From Hymenobacter volaticus (GTDB lineage: Bacteria; Bacteroidota; Bacteroidia; Cytophagales; Hymenobacteraceae), in the NCBI RefSeq assembly GCF_022921055.1, contig NZ_CP095061.1:1465501-1529500 (forward strand): a stretch of 64,000 nucleotides of DNA, read 5' to 3'. Within the stretch, counting starts at the first letter, position 1, and every line of letters begins with the position of its first letter. The notes beneath the pieces are model-generated. The model had not been told where the DNA came from. It saw nothing but the letters and a program-made list of their open reading frames with translations, and did no database searches. A program made the position numbers and the translations under genes. This document shows, piece after piece, positions 48,130 to 56,883 of this stretch.

Positions 48130-49089
48130 TTACTTTTTCGCCACTTTGTTCTGGCCTAAAAACGCATCGGTCTGCGCGAAAAACCAGCTTGTGTCGTCGT
48201 ACATCAGGAAGTGCCGGCCAGCTTCCGACATTTCGATGCGGTGCTGGGGTAGCTTGGCATATTGCTGCTCGAAAACAGCCCTAGTGCTTTCCTTGGTGGA
48301 GCCGTACTGCTGATAGGCCGCCCAAGCCCCGAGTACCAGTACCGGTTGCTGAATGCGGGCAACGTCTTGGCGCAAATCGGTGGTGTACATATCGTACATA
48401 GCTTGGCCTACGGTGGCCGGGTCGGAGAGCTGGCCCCAACGAGCCACTTGGGTTTGGCGGGCGGTGTCCGTCACGAGGCCAGCCACCATTTGGCGCTGCA
48501 TGGCTAGCGTCATTTTACCTTTGCTGGTTTGTTGGCGCATGTTCTCAGCCATTGGTTTGGCGGCTTCAACCGTGAGAGCCGGGTTCTGTACGGCGGCCAA
48601 GAATGGCAACGAATCAACAATTACCAGCGGCCCCACAGCAGTAGGCTCTGCCACGCTCAGCCACAGCCCCATGAACCCGCCCAGGCTGTGACCTACCACT
48701 ACCGGCTTGTCGAGCTTCTGCGTTTTGATGTACGCAAGGAGCTGGTCGCGCACATTAAGCAGCAGTTGGTTGGTGTTGGCTGCTGCCGCGGTGCCACCAA
48801 AACCCGCTATTGATACCACGTGGCACTGATACTGTTTTTGGTAACGAGCCACCGTTTCGTCCCACACCGCGCCAGGGCAAGTCAGCCCCGGAATCAAAAG
48901 CATGGGCCGACCTTTGCCCATCACGCGCACCGTGAAGGTCGGATGGGCTGCAGGCACGTCAGAACCAGCGTAAACAGGGGAAGGCGAAGTGTCACCCACA
49001 ACCGTAGCGGGTGTGGCGGCAAAGGAAGTGCTGGCTAGCAGCAAGGCAGCGCAGACGGAAAGAGGACGGAAGCAGGCGAGTAAGTTCAT
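48130..49089 (-). CDS. Exported alpha/beta hydrolase
   Basis: ATG 49089 gives 319 residues with a signal peptide (FRPLSVCAALLLASTSFAA). The fold shows MLLIPGLTCPGAVWD (oxyanion strand), GHSLGGFMG with Ser135 as nucleophile, and EAGRHFLMYDD near the end for the catalytic His. A longer start upstream would bury the signal peptide and overlap the promoter. The substrate is unknown. It stands 101 bp upstream of the membrane protein/kinase/regulator genes. Confidence 0.87.
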   Translation of the reverse strand: MNLLACFRPLSVCAALLLASTSFAATPATVVGDTSPSPVYAGSDVPAAHPTFTVRVMGKGRPMLLIPGLTCPGAVWDETVARYQKQYQCHVVSIAGFGGTAAAANTNQLLLNVRDQLLAYIKTQKLDKPVVVGHSLGGFMGLWLSVAEPTAVGPLVIVDSLPFLAAVQNPALTVEAAKPMAENMRQQTSKGKMTLAMQRQMVAGLVTDTARQTQVARWGQLSDPATVGQAMYDMYTTDLRQDVARIQQPVLVLGAWAAYQQYGSTKESTRAVFEQQYAKLPQHRIEMSEAGRHFLMYDDTSWFFAQTDAFLGQNKVAKK

Positions 49090-49122
49090 CGGGAAGCCAG
49101 AGGATTTGGTGAATTGATAAAC

Positions 49123-49130
49123 CAAACCTA
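49123..49130 (-). promoter_or_regulatory. Promoter -7 element of the exported hydrolase
   Basis: On the - strand TAGGTTTG matches TAnnTTTG exactly; 19 bp upstream is TTTC, one base from the -33 TTTG. It is 33 bp before the ATG at 49089, and supports that start. Confidence 0.55.
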
Positions 49131-49227
49131 GCGTCTTGCTCTGCCTCTTGAAACTGAATTTCAGCGAACGGTAAATCAGCGGGCTGAACTGCACTATGCC
49201 CTAGTCGAAACACCAGTGCCAACTCAA

Positions 49228-49776
49228 CTATAACGCAACCGGAACACCCAGCTCGCGGGCTAGAGGCGCGGCCGCCGATTGGTAAAGCAGCGTCAGGAGT
49301 TCGTTGAGCGCTGGGCTGAACTCAAGGTGATAGTCTTCGTGGAGCTTACTGGTTTGCTTGAGCACGTCGTGGGTGCGGCGGGCCAAGTGCTGAAGCAACG
49401 GCTGAGTAGGACCGTGCAGCTGCGCAACGGCGGCGGGCTGATGGCGGAAGATGTTGGTGAGCAAGCGCAACGTCAGCTCTATCTCGCCGAACGTGTCGCC
49501 GGTGATGCGGGCGTGGTAAGCAAGCCGGGCTTGCAACTGCCGCACAATGTGAAGCAGGTCGTTGGGGGTTTGATGGTAGCCGCGCACCGGATCGTCTACT
49601 TGCGTGCGCAGCCGTTCTCGCCGGATTTCGAGGGCATCTTCTCCTTCCAGCAACCGAAAGGTAAGCTGCTCGGTCAGGACAGAATCCTGCGCGACCAAGC
49701 GGGCCAGAAGCTGGTCCTTTTCGCGCTGGGAAAGGTTGAATAAGGCTTTACGTAGATCGGGAGAAAGGGCGGGCAT
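49228..49776 (-). CDS. Helical protein of unknown function
   Basis: ATG 49776 gives 182 residues, mostly charged amphipathic helices (PDLRKALFNLSQREKDQLLARLVAQDSVLTEQL ...). No signal, membrane segment or known catalytic motif. It begins with a possible DNA- or protein-binding helical hairpin. An ATG six codons upstream (49794) is possible. Conserved hypothetical appearance; no function assigned. Confidence 0.7.
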   Translation of the reverse strand: MPALSPDLRKALFNLSQREKDQLLARLVAQDSVLTEQLTFRLLEGEDALEIRRERLRTQVDDPVRGYHQTPNDLLHIVRQLQARLAYHARITGDTFGEIELTLRLLTNIFRHQPAAVAQLHGPTQPLLQHLARRTHDVLKQTSKLHEDYHLEFSPALNELLTLLYQSAAAPLARELGVPVAL

Positions 49777-49812
49777 ATAAGGAACAAGAGGCAACTACAC
49801 TTGAAAACAAAA

Positions 49813-49866
49813 CTAAAAACTAAAAGCTCCCCTCCGGTTTTAAAGGAGGGGAGCTTTTAGTTTTAA
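49813..49866. terminator. 20-bp perfect palindrome after the sugar dehydrogenase gene
   Basis: AAAACTAAAAGCTCCCCTCC (49816-49835) is perfectly complementary to 49845-49864, loop of 9. It lies 15 bp past the dehydrogenase stop on the - strand. Confidence 0.85.
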
Positions 49867-49878
49867 TTCTGGTAGATT

Positions 49879-51096
49879 CTAACTGCCCTTCTTGGCTTTC
49901 GGAGCGGCTTTATTACCAGCGTAAGCCACCCGATAAATCACGCCGTTGTCATCGTCCGATACCAGCAACGAACCGTCGTTGGCTTGTACAATGGCACAGG
50001 GGCGGCCAAACTCCGACTTACCACCTTCCACCAGCCAGCCCGTTACGAAGTCCTCGAACTGCTGGGGTTGGCCTTGCTCGTTGAAGTGCACCCGCACGAT
50101 TTTGTAGCCCGACGGCTGCGCACGGTTCCAGGAGCCGTGCATGGTCACGAAAGCGTCGTTCTTGTATTCCGCTGGCAACTGCCGGCTGCGGTTGAAAACC
50201 AAACCCAATGGGGCCGAATGGGCTTTGTAAAGCAACAATGGGCGTACCGCTTTGGCATCAAATTGCTCGTAGGATTCGCCGCTCTTGGGCTTGTTGGCAG
50301 GGTAGGGCTTACCGTCGGCAATGATGGAGGGCCAGCCGTAATTGGCGCCTTCCTTGATTTGGTTGAATTCCTCCTGCTGATCTTCATCCCCGAGCCAGTC
50401 GATGCCGTGGTCCATGCCGAAGAGGACTTTGGTGGTCGGGTGCCAGTCGAAGCCGATGGTATTGCGCAGGCCGGTGGCGTACACGCGGCGGCCCGAGCCA
50501 TCGGTATTTATTTGGAGCAGGGTGGCGTTTTCAGGGTTGTCTTCATCGCAGGCGTTGCAGGTGCTGCCTACGGAGAGATAGAGCTTACCATCGGGCCCGA
50601 AGTTGAGGGTACGGTTGGCGTGTTGGCCCGCGTCGGGCAGGTCTTTGTAGAGCGTCTTTAGCTCACCTAGGGTGCCATCGGCCTTCATGTCGGCCACATA
50701 CAGTTCCCGCACGGCCGCAATGTAGAGCTTGTTGTCTTTGAGAGCCAAGCCGTGCAAATGCTCACGTTGCGCTACTTGCTTGGTTGTCTCTACCTTGCCG
50801 TCTTTGTTGGCGTCGCGCAGCAAGGTCACGGTGCCTTTCACGCGGTTGGAAACGTACACGTCGCCATTAGGTGCAAGGGCCAGCATACGGGGCATGTCTA
50901 AGCCCTCGGCGTATTTGGTGACGGTGAAGCCAGCCGGGACGGTCAGTGCCTTTACGCGCTCCTCGGTAACGGGCAGTTTCTTAGGCAAATAGATGTTGCC
51001 CGTCATCTTGAACGGCGTGCCTTCCGGCGGTACGTTTTGGGCAATAGTGGTATTGCCAGCCAAGCAGGCCGCAGCAAGTAAAGCAGTCGTTTTCAT
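49879..51096 (-). CDS. PQQ-dependent sugar dehydrogenase family protein (sorbosone dehydrogenase-like)
   Basis: The 405-residue protein has a signal peptide (ALLAAACLAGNTTIAQ) and a six-bladed propeller of the glucose/sorbosone dehydrogenase family: GFTVTKYAEGLDMPRMLALAPNGDVYVSNR, DLPDAGQHANRTLNFGPDGKLYLSVG, YATGLRNTIGFDWHP, and WNRAQPSGYKIVRVHF. It carries a CNACDEDN turn usual in this branch. It probably oxidises an aldose or sorbosone in the periplasm; PQQ synthesis genes are not in the window, so the cofactor may come from outside or be absent. Confidence 0.88.
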   Translation of the reverse strand: MKTTALLAAACLAGNTTIAQNVPPEGTPFKMTGNIYLPKKLPVTEERVKALTVPAGFTVTKYAEGLDMPRMLALAPNGDVYVSNRVKGTVTLLRDANKDGKVETTKQVAQREHLHGLALKDNKLYIAAVRELYVADMKADGTLGELKTLYKDLPDAGQHANRTLNFGPDGKLYLSVGSTCNACDEDNPENATLLQINTDGSGRRVYATGLRNTIGFDWHPTTKVLFGMDHGIDWLGDEDQQEEFNQIKEGANYGWPSIIADGKPYPANKPKSGESYEQFDAKAVRPLLLYKAHSAPLGLVFNRSRQLPAEYKNDAFVTMHGSWNRAQPSGYKIVRVHFNEQGQPQQFEDFVTGWLVEGGKSEFGRPCAIVQANDGSLLVSDDDNGVIYRVAYAGNKAAPKAKKGS

Positions 51097-51164
51097 GAGT
51101 TTGGTGAAGCGAAACAGTACTTCTGTTCAACTGCTTTTGTCGGGCTTAAGTTACAAACGAGCTT

Positions 51165-51890
51165 CTAGCCGGTCCAGTGCTGGCGGTACAGGCGAATAAC
51201 AGAAGTAGACGCTAGTAGAAGTAATAGAATTGTGGAGTTGCGCCAGTAAAATGACTCGTTTAAAATATTGGGTTCAACCAATGAGGTAATCCAAGTAGGA
51301 AGATTATGCGAAATAATAGTAGGTGGTTCTATATATCTATTGCCGCCACATGGCATGAGTTCTGGTGGGGAGGATTTGATTTTGTTGGGGACACTGGTAA
51401 AAGCATAAAGCGTAGTTGGGCTGTGCCATATATCTACCCAATACTTTGTAATCTCATATTGATTTAGAAGGTCCAGCGTGCATACTAAAGCTCGATATGG
51501 AGCTTGTGAAGCAAATCTAATGCGCAACCCTTTCGCTTGATTAGCAGCATTGTGGAGTTTGATAATATTTGTTTCCGTTTGTTTGTAAGTGAAATAATCC
51601 GCCCACAGATTGCCACTAAAAGCAAGAGTTTGCCATGGACGAAATTTTTCTATTTCGAAAGGCGACGAATATAGCGCCACCCAACCAAGCTTCACAATTG
51701 GGTAAGGGCTACTATCAGCTGCATGAACGGGTGGCATAGTTAAATGCACAACCACCTGTGGCTTCTCCATTCCCCGCATCCGCGGCAACGTTACGCAGCC
51801 TAGCCATAGCAGCCACGCCAGCGCCAACAGGCCCGGCGGGAACAGTAAGGGCCGACGGTGGCGGCGGGGGAGATAAAGCGGAATAGTCAT
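51165..51890 (-). CDS. Membrane-anchored protein of unknown function, paralogue A
   Basis: The 241-residue protein opens with YLPRRHRRPLLFPPGLLALAWLLWLG, a basic patch followed by one membrane helix; a second helix lies near the C-terminus (STILLLLLASTSVIRLY). The middle has KGLRIRFASQAPYRALVCTLDLLNQYEITKYWVDIWHSPTTLYAF, which aligns clearly with the next gene. The order basic N-terminus, helix, then a strand-helix-strand unit faintly recalls ExbD/TolR. The gene is AT-richer than its paralogue. It starts 27 bp after paralogue B on the same strand. Confidence 0.72.
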   Translation of the reverse strand: MTIPLYLPRRHRRPLLFPPGLLALAWLLWLGCVTLPRMRGMEKPQVVVHLTMPPVHAADSSPYPIVKLGWVALYSSPFEIEKFRPWQTLAFSGNLWADYFTYKQTETNIIKLHNAANQAKGLRIRFASQAPYRALVCTLDLLNQYEITKYWVDIWHSPTTLYAFTSVPNKIKSSPPELMPCGGNRYIEPPTIISHNLPTWITSLVEPNILNESFYWRNSTILLLLLASTSVIRLYRQHWTG

Positions 51891-51917
51891 TAGTCGAATA
51901 TTGGAATAAGAAATACG

Positions 51918-52586
51918 CTATTCTTCCTGCAGCAACCACTGGCCGAGTGCTACGAGTAGCCAAACACTCAATCCGGCCAGCAGGATGGTGCCCCAAGCTT
52001 GGTTCTCCAAGTGGCTGTTGATACGGTCGAGCCAGCGTCTAATACCTGTGGTAGCTACTGGGTTTGTTTCAACTGGTAGCGTGTCGACTTCAGCAGCTAC
52101 AAAGCTTGCTGAACGCAGCATTGGAAGCACGTATAGCGTGGTGACAGAGGAATGAATGTCAACAAAGTACTTACGCATGTTGGCTTGATTCGCCTCATCC
52201 AACGCATCAACTAAACTGCCGTAGCGAGCTTTTTCGTGAAAGCGCACCGCCAGACCCGTGGACGTTTTTAGTTGCTGCATAGCCCGTAGGTGGTAGCGAA
52301 TTAAGTGCAATGTGCTGCTGTCGGTGACGGAACTGCCGGTGAAATCGACGGTTTGCCAAAAGCCCATGCGCTTAATTTCCTGAGCGGAGGGTAGGCAGTT
52401 GCCAGCATTCCGGTCGGGGCGCTTGCACACGACGGGCATAGTCAGCTGCATCACGGAATAGCGGCGAAGTTCGGGCTGGCCAACTAACGCGGAGCAGCCT
52501 ATCAACAGCAGAAACCCAAGGGCTACCAATCCCCGCGGCAACAGCAGAGCGCGACGGTGGCGGCGGGGCAGATAAAGCGTTGACAT
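51918..52586 (-). CDS. Membrane-anchored protein of unknown function, paralogue B
   Basis: ATG 52586 gives 222 residues with the N-terminus STLYLPRRHRRALLLPRGLVALGFLLLIG, nearly the same as paralogue A, a central TGLAVRFHEKARYGSLVDALDEANQANMRKYFVDIHSSVTTLYVLP and a C-terminal helix (ILLAGLSVWLLVALGQWLL). The pair must come from a tandem duplication followed by strong divergence. It is divergent from a TonB receptor gene 118 bp away. Function not known; a link to energy coupling is only a guess from the ExbD-like layout. Confidence 0.74.
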   Translation of the reverse strand: MSTLYLPRRHRRALLLPRGLVALGFLLLIGCSALVGQPELRRYSVMQLTMPVVCKRPDRNAGNCLPSAQEIKRMGFWQTVDFTGSSVTDSSTLHLIRYHLRAMQQLKTSTGLAVRFHEKARYGSLVDALDEANQANMRKYFVDIHSSVTTLYVLPMLRSASFVAAEVDTLPVETNPVATTGIRRWLDRINSHLENQAWGTILLAGLSVWLLVALGQWLLQEE

Positions 52587-52704
52587 GGCAATAGCTGAAC
52601 GGTGGACTTCTTGTTTATAAATTATTACATACTGATTACTACCACTTCCCAACCCTAACACCAGAATAACGGTTAAGCAGCAACGAATCTTATCCTTGCT
52701 TCTG

Positions 52705-54837
52705 ATGCCTTACCGCTACGCCGCGCCCCTGTTGCTGCTGCCCGCCTCGCTTTTCGCTCAAACTGCTGCCCCCGATACCTCGCGCGCCGTACGCCTACCT
52801 GAAACCACCGTCACGGGCTACGGCCAGCAATTGCCGTTGCGCCGCACTGCCGCTGCTGTAGGGGTAGTGGACGCGGCTACTTTCGAGCGGTTTCCGCAGA
52901 ACGCCCTTACGCAGGCGGTAAATACGCTGCCCGGCGTGCGGCTAGAAGAGCGGGCGACGGCCAGCTACCGCCTCAGTGTGCGGGGCAGCACGCTCCGCTC
53001 GCCGTTTGGGGTGCGCAACGTGAAGGTGTATTACGAAGGCATTCCCTTTACCGAAGCCAGCGGCAGCACGTCGCTCAACCTGCTCGACCCGAGTCAGATT
53101 GGCCGCCTGGAAGTGGTAAAAGGGCCTACTGCCAGCGTGTACGGTGCCGGCACGGGTGGCGCGGTGCTGCTCGAAAACCGCCGGCCACTAGCCGGTCAGG
53201 CGCGGGTGCAAGCCAGTTTCACGGCGGGCTCCTACGGCTTGCGCCGGAGCACCGTAGCCGTAGAAAGCGGCACCGCCACCGGCTACTTTCGCGCCCAATA
53301 TGCCCGCCAAACCCTGGACGGCTACCGCCAGCAAAGCAGCCTCCGCCGCGACGTGCTGGTACTGGACGGCGAATTGCGGCCCACTGAGAAAAGTACCCTG
53401 GCTCTGCACGCCCTCTACACCGACCTCGACTACGAGATACCCGGCAGCCTCACCCGCGCCCAATTCGAGGCCAACCCGCGCCAGGCGCGGCCCGGCACGC
53501 CCACCGCGCCCGGCACCGTAGAACAGCAGGCCGGCTACGCTACTCGCACTGCCTTGCTTGGCGCCACCTACGAGTACCGCTTCACCGACCGGCTTTCCAG
53601 CCGGACCACGCTCTACGGTACGGGCAGCAACATCGTCACGCCGTTCCTGGTAGATCTGGAGCGGAACACACAACTCGGCGGTGGCGGGCGCACAGTGCTC
53701 AACTACCGCACGGCGCTAGCCGGCAATACGCTGCGGCTGCAAGGCGGTGCAGAGTTGCAGAATGGCTTTGAAACCTCCCGCAACTACCAAAACCGCGGTG
53801 GTTCCCCCGGCACCTTGCGCTACGACGATGAAATCCGGGCTGTTACGGGTTTTGTATTCGCGCAGGCTGACTACGAGTTGCCCGCTAACTTCCTGCTCAC
53901 GGCCGGGGCCAGCTACAACCGCCTACGCTACCGCGTCAACCGCCTGACCGATGCTGTCACGCCGCCTTTCGTGGGCTTCCAGTACGAGCGGGACTTTCAG
54001 CCGGAAGTATCTCCTCGGATAGCGTTGCTGAAAGAAATTACGCCGCAGATATCCGTGTATACCAGTGTCAGCAGAGGCTTCTCGCCGCCGACGGAAGAAG
54101 AAATCAGGACCTCTAACGGCGAGCTGAACCGCAACTTGCAAGCGGAGCGCGGCACCAGCTACGAGGTAGGCGCCCGGGGCACGCTGTTCAATCAGCAACT
54201 GAAGTTTGATGTAGCTGTCTACGATTTCCAACTGCGCCAGACCATCGTATCCCGCACCGATACGGCGGGCGTGCAACTATTCGCTAATTCCGGCAACACC
54301 CGCCAACGCGGGGCCGAAGTAGCCTTGAGCGGCTGGCTCTGGCAAACAACGCCAGAGGCAAACGTAACCACAACAGCTGCCACGGCTGGCCCGGCTCCCA
54401 CAGTTGCCGGACCCTATGGCCTACGCCTGTGGGCGAGTTATGCCTATAACCACTACCGTTTCGGGCGCTACGAGTCGGGCGGTAACAACTTCAGCGGCAA
54501 CCGCCTCACCGGCACTGCCCCGCACACGCTCAGCACCGGCCTCGATTTCAGCGAAAAGCGCGGTTTCTACCTCAGCCCGACCGTCAACCATCAAGCCCGC
54601 CTGCCGCTCAACGACGCCAACACCGTGGAAGCCGCCGGCTACTGGACCTTCGCGGCCCGCGCTGGCTGGCGCCGTACCCTCGACCGGCTCGGGCTGGATG
54701 TGTTTGCCGGCCTTGAAAACGCTACCGACCGTCGATACTCTCTTGGCAATGACCTCAATGCCTTCGGCAACCGCTACTTTCAACCCGCTCCCGGCCGCAA
54801 CTGGTATGGCGGCGCACAGGTAGGCTGGCGGCTGTAA
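52705..54837 (+). CDS. TonB-dependent siderophore-type outer-membrane receptor
   Basis: The 710-residue protein has a signal peptide (APLLLLPASLFAQ), a TonB-box-like VRLPETTVTG at about 26-36, a plug domain (TLPGVRLEERATASYRLSVRGSTLRSPFGVRNV ... GRLEVVKGPTASVYGAGTGGAVLLE) and a barrel ending NWYGGAQVGWRL. The pattern resembles FecA/PupA-like iron-chelate receptors more than SusC, and there is no SusD neighbour. Start at ATG 52705; an earlier TTG has no signal advantage. TATCCTTG just before the start is one base from the -7 consensus. Confidence 0.92.
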   Translation: MPYRYAAPLLLLPASLFAQTAAPDTSRAVRLPETTVTGYGQQLPLRRTAAAVGVVDAATFERFPQNALTQAVNTLPGVRLEERATASYRLSVRGSTLRSPFGVRNVKVYYEGIPFTEASGSTSLNLLDPSQIGRLEVVKGPTASVYGAGTGGAVLLENRRPLAGQARVQASFTAGSYGLRRSTVAVESGTATGYFRAQYARQTLDGYRQQSSLRRDVLVLDGELRPTEKSTLALHALYTDLDYEIPGSLTRAQFEANPRQARPGTPTAPGTVEQQAGYATRTALLGATYEYRFTDRLSSRTTLYGTGSNIVTPFLVDLERNTQLGGGGRTVLNYRTALAGNTLRLQGGAELQNGFETSRNYQNRGGSPGTLRYDDEIRAVTGFVFAQADYELPANFLLTAGASYNRLRYRVNRLTDAVTPPFVGFQYERDFQPEVSPRIALLKEITPQISVYTSVSRGFSPPTEEEIRTSNGELNRNLQAERGTSYEVGARGTLFNQQLKFDVAVYDFQLRQTIVSRTDTAGVQLFANSGNTRQRGAEVALSGWLWQTTPEANVTTTAATAGPAPTVAGPYGLRLWASYAYNHYRFGRYESGGNNFSGNRLTGTAPHTLSTGLDFSEKRGFYLSPTVNHQARLPLNDANTVEAAGYWTFAARAGWRRTLDRLGLDVFAGLENATDRRYSLGNDLNAFGNRYFQPAPGRNWYGGAQVGWRL

Positions 54838-54857
54838 GTAGCTCTAAATAGCAGCTA

Positions 54858-54904
54858 CCAAACGGCGGTCAACCTATGGCAAGCGTAGGTTGACCGCCGT
54901 TTTC
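54858..54904. terminator. 17-bp perfect palindrome at a convergent junction
   Basis: AAACGGCGGTCAACCTA (54860-54876) is complementary to 54886-54902, loop of 9, flanked by T. It lies between the TonB receptor and the universal stress protein. Confidence 0.85.
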
Positions 54905-54907
54905 TGT

Positions 54908-55729
54908 TTAATCTTTGGCGGACATTAATAGGATGGGTACCGAGGTTTGCAGTATCACTTGGGTGGATATGCTACGGTGAAACAACTGGCTCAAAAAGCT
55001 GCGCCGCCGCGCCACCACTACCAACAAGTCGGCGCCAGTTTCGGCCGCCGCTTGCAGAATTCCTTCCGCTTCGTGGCGGTTTCGCACGCCGTGGGTTTGA
55101 ATGGTAGGTACTGCTGCCCCCAATCCACTGCCCTGTACGGCAGCAAGGGAAGGAGCGCAATTATCACTGTTTTCCGGTTTGGCTACATACGTCACGGTGA
55201 AAGTTGGCGCAAGCGCAGTCAACAGCTGGCGGGCTGCATTTAGAACTTCGGTATGAAGATGAAAAGGATGGCCATCGGCGGCCAGCGTGACTTGCGTTGG
55301 GGGGACGGATACCGTGGCCCCTACAGGTACAAGAAGCAACGGTACCAAGGTGGCCCGGAGCAGCGCTCGTGGTATGCTGGCGACCAACTCATCAGAGCTC
55401 GTTGCTGTGTCGGGCTTGCCTAGCACGACAAGCAACGGGTGGTACTTAGCAGCTGCCTGTTGTACTGCCACCGCTACGCTTTCCACCACTGTCTCCACCA
55501 CTACCGATGAGGCAAGCGGAGCAGACCGGTTAGCTAATGCCGCTGCTATTTCGCCCTCGCTCATATACTGGATATGACCGTTGAAGGCCTCAGTGTCGAG
55601 AAGTGGCTCGCGCCGAATATGAAGCAACACGAGAGAGGCACCAAGAGGCACGGCCAGCGCATCGGCGTAAGTCAGGGCCTGATCGGAGGCGTCGGTGAAA
55701 TCAGTTAGGACAAGGATGGAGGTGGGCAT
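54908..55729 (-). CDS. Universal stress protein with two Usp domains
   Basis: ATG 55729 gives 273 residues with two tandem Usp domains. The first begins SILVLTDFTDASDQALTYADALA and the second after about residue 145 (TQVTLAADGHPF). The ATP-loop GxxGxnnG signature is not obvious in the first; the second ends ADLLVVVARRRSFLSQLFHRSISTQVILQTSVPILLM, where the usual G-S is replaced, so nucleotide binding may be weak. Cytosolic stress role is typical of the family. Confidence 0.88.
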   Translation of the reverse strand: MPTSILVLTDFTDASDQALTYADALAVPLGASLVLLHIRREPLLDTEAFNGHIQYMSEGEIAAALANRSAPLASSVVVETVVESVAVAVQQAAAKYHPLLVVLGKPDTATSSDELVASIPRALLRATLVPLLLVPVGATVSVPPTQVTLAADGHPFHLHTEVLNAARQLLTALAPTFTVTYVAKPENSDNCAPSLAAVQGSGLGAAVPTIQTHGVRNRHEAEGILQAAAETGADLLVVVARRRSFLSQLFHRSISTQVILQTSVPILLMSAKD

Positions 55730-55814
55730 GGGGTGGGGTAGGAGCAGGGGAGTAGGCTGAATATACGAGAAACGCATCCTCGAAGTGATACAACACAACC
55801 CCTGAACTGCCTAC

Positions 55815-56345
55815 TCAGCTAGCACAACTCGTGCGTACTGTATCCGCGCCTACCACGGCACTACGGCGCTCCAGCAGCAGTGTATCGCGCCACACACCAT
55901 GCAACTGCCCGATTCGCTCGCGCCGGCCTACTTCGCGGAAGCCAGCTCTGGCATGAATGCTTACGCTGGCAGTATTCTCAGGGAAAATTCCGGCTTGTAG
56001 CGTCCAGATGCCGTTTCCTTCCGATTCTTCTATCAAGGCGGCCAGTAGTTGATGGCCTACCCCGCGCCCGCGTGCTGCGGTGGCCACGTACACACTTACC
56101 TCGGCTACGCCGCCGTACACGCACCGCCCCGACACAGGAGACAAAGCCGCCCAGCCGATTACTTGGCCGTGGCCCGTCGGCTCGTCGTCGAGGGCTACCA
56201 GCCGGCTGTGGCGGAGGTGGCTGCTGTCCCATTCTTCCCAGCTAGGTGCTGTGGTGGTGAATGTAGCGTCGCCGGTGGCAATTCCTTCCATGTAGATGGT
56301 TTGCACTTCGGGCCAGTGCGCGGCCGTCATGGCTTGCAGCTTCAT
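55815..56345 (-). CDS. GNAT N-acetyltransferase (phosphinothricin acetyltransferase-like)
   Basis: ATG 56345 gives 176 residues with the GNAT fold: MTAAHWPEVQTIYMEGIATGDATFTTTAPSWEEWD at the N-terminus and the acetyl-CoA loop VYVATAARGRGVGHQLLAALI at about 99-119, then LQAGIFPENTASVSIHARAGFREVGRRERIG. The N-terminal pattern is that of the PAT/bar group, which acetylate amino acid-like amines such as phosphinothricin or methionine sulfoximine. Natural substrate unknown. Confidence 0.9.
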   Translation of the reverse strand: MKLQAMTAAHWPEVQTIYMEGIATGDATFTTTAPSWEEWDSSHLRHSRLVALDDEPTGHGQVIGWAALSPVSGRCVYGGVAEVSVYVATAARGRGVGHQLLAALIEESEGNGIWTLQAGIFPENTASVSIHARAGFREVGRRERIGQLHGVWRDTLLLERRSAVVGADTVRTSCAS

Positions 56346-56483
56346 CTTGTTGCGGAGCGTAGGATTAGAGGTATTGAGAGCTTGCAGTGAAGATAAGAGC
56401 AATGTGCCTATCTCGTTACGGCGCCTACAAGTCAGAGCGGAATGTCAACCGATATACAAGTGGCTACATTCCATCGGCAAGCA

Positions 56484-56522
56484 CAAAAAAAGCCCTCTAC
56501 AATTAGTAGAAGGCTTTTTTAC
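56484..56522. terminator. Terminator between the disordered-protein genes and the GNAT gene
   Basis: AAAAAAGCC ... TCTAC pairs with GTAGA ... GGCTTTTTT around AATTA, flanked by A and T runs; 24 bp past the stop of the 95-residue gene on the - strand. Confidence 0.8.
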
Positions 56523-56545
56523 TGATTTAAACGCCAAGTGTTGGC

Positions 56546-56833
56546 TTAGCGATTGTTATCGTCGAAGGGATTGTTGAAACCTGGATCCGAGAATTCACCT
56601 TCTCTGTTGATGGTGTTGGAGGCATCGGGGCCGTGGTTGGTATCTTCCGGAATGCCAGTGGTTTCGTCTTCCAAGCGGGCCGAGGTATCAAGTGTACCTT
56701 CTTCGTCTTTCTGATAGCCGTACAACTCCTCGCGGTGCTTGCGCTGCTCTTCAGTTAGGTTCGCGCCCGAATTTGGGTCGAGGGCCGCTGCTGGGTCCTG
56801 ATTCTGGTTCTGCTCGTTTTTATTGTCTGCCAT
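56546..56833 (-). CDS. Disordered acidic hydrophilic protein, 95 residues
   Basis: Highly polar product rich in Asp, Glu, Asn, Gln and Gly, with no hydrophobic core, Cys or Trp. The one patterned stretch is LTEEQRKHREELYGYQKDEEGT near the middle. It ends DPGFNNPFDDNN. Predicted intrinsically disordered and cytosolic. In composition it resembles hydrophilins linked to desiccation or osmotic stress. It lies 50 bp downstream of a similar gene on the same strand. Function inferred from composition only. Confidence 0.72.
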   Translation of the reverse strand: MADNKNEQNQNQDPAAALDPNSGANLTEEQRKHREELYGYQKDEEGTLDTSARLEDETTGIPEDTNHGPDASNTINREGEFSDPGFNNPFDDNNR

Positions 56834-56883
56834 GGTAGGGAAAGTGTAAGGGAAGCAAAAGACGCTATAAGCTACTCGTGCAA

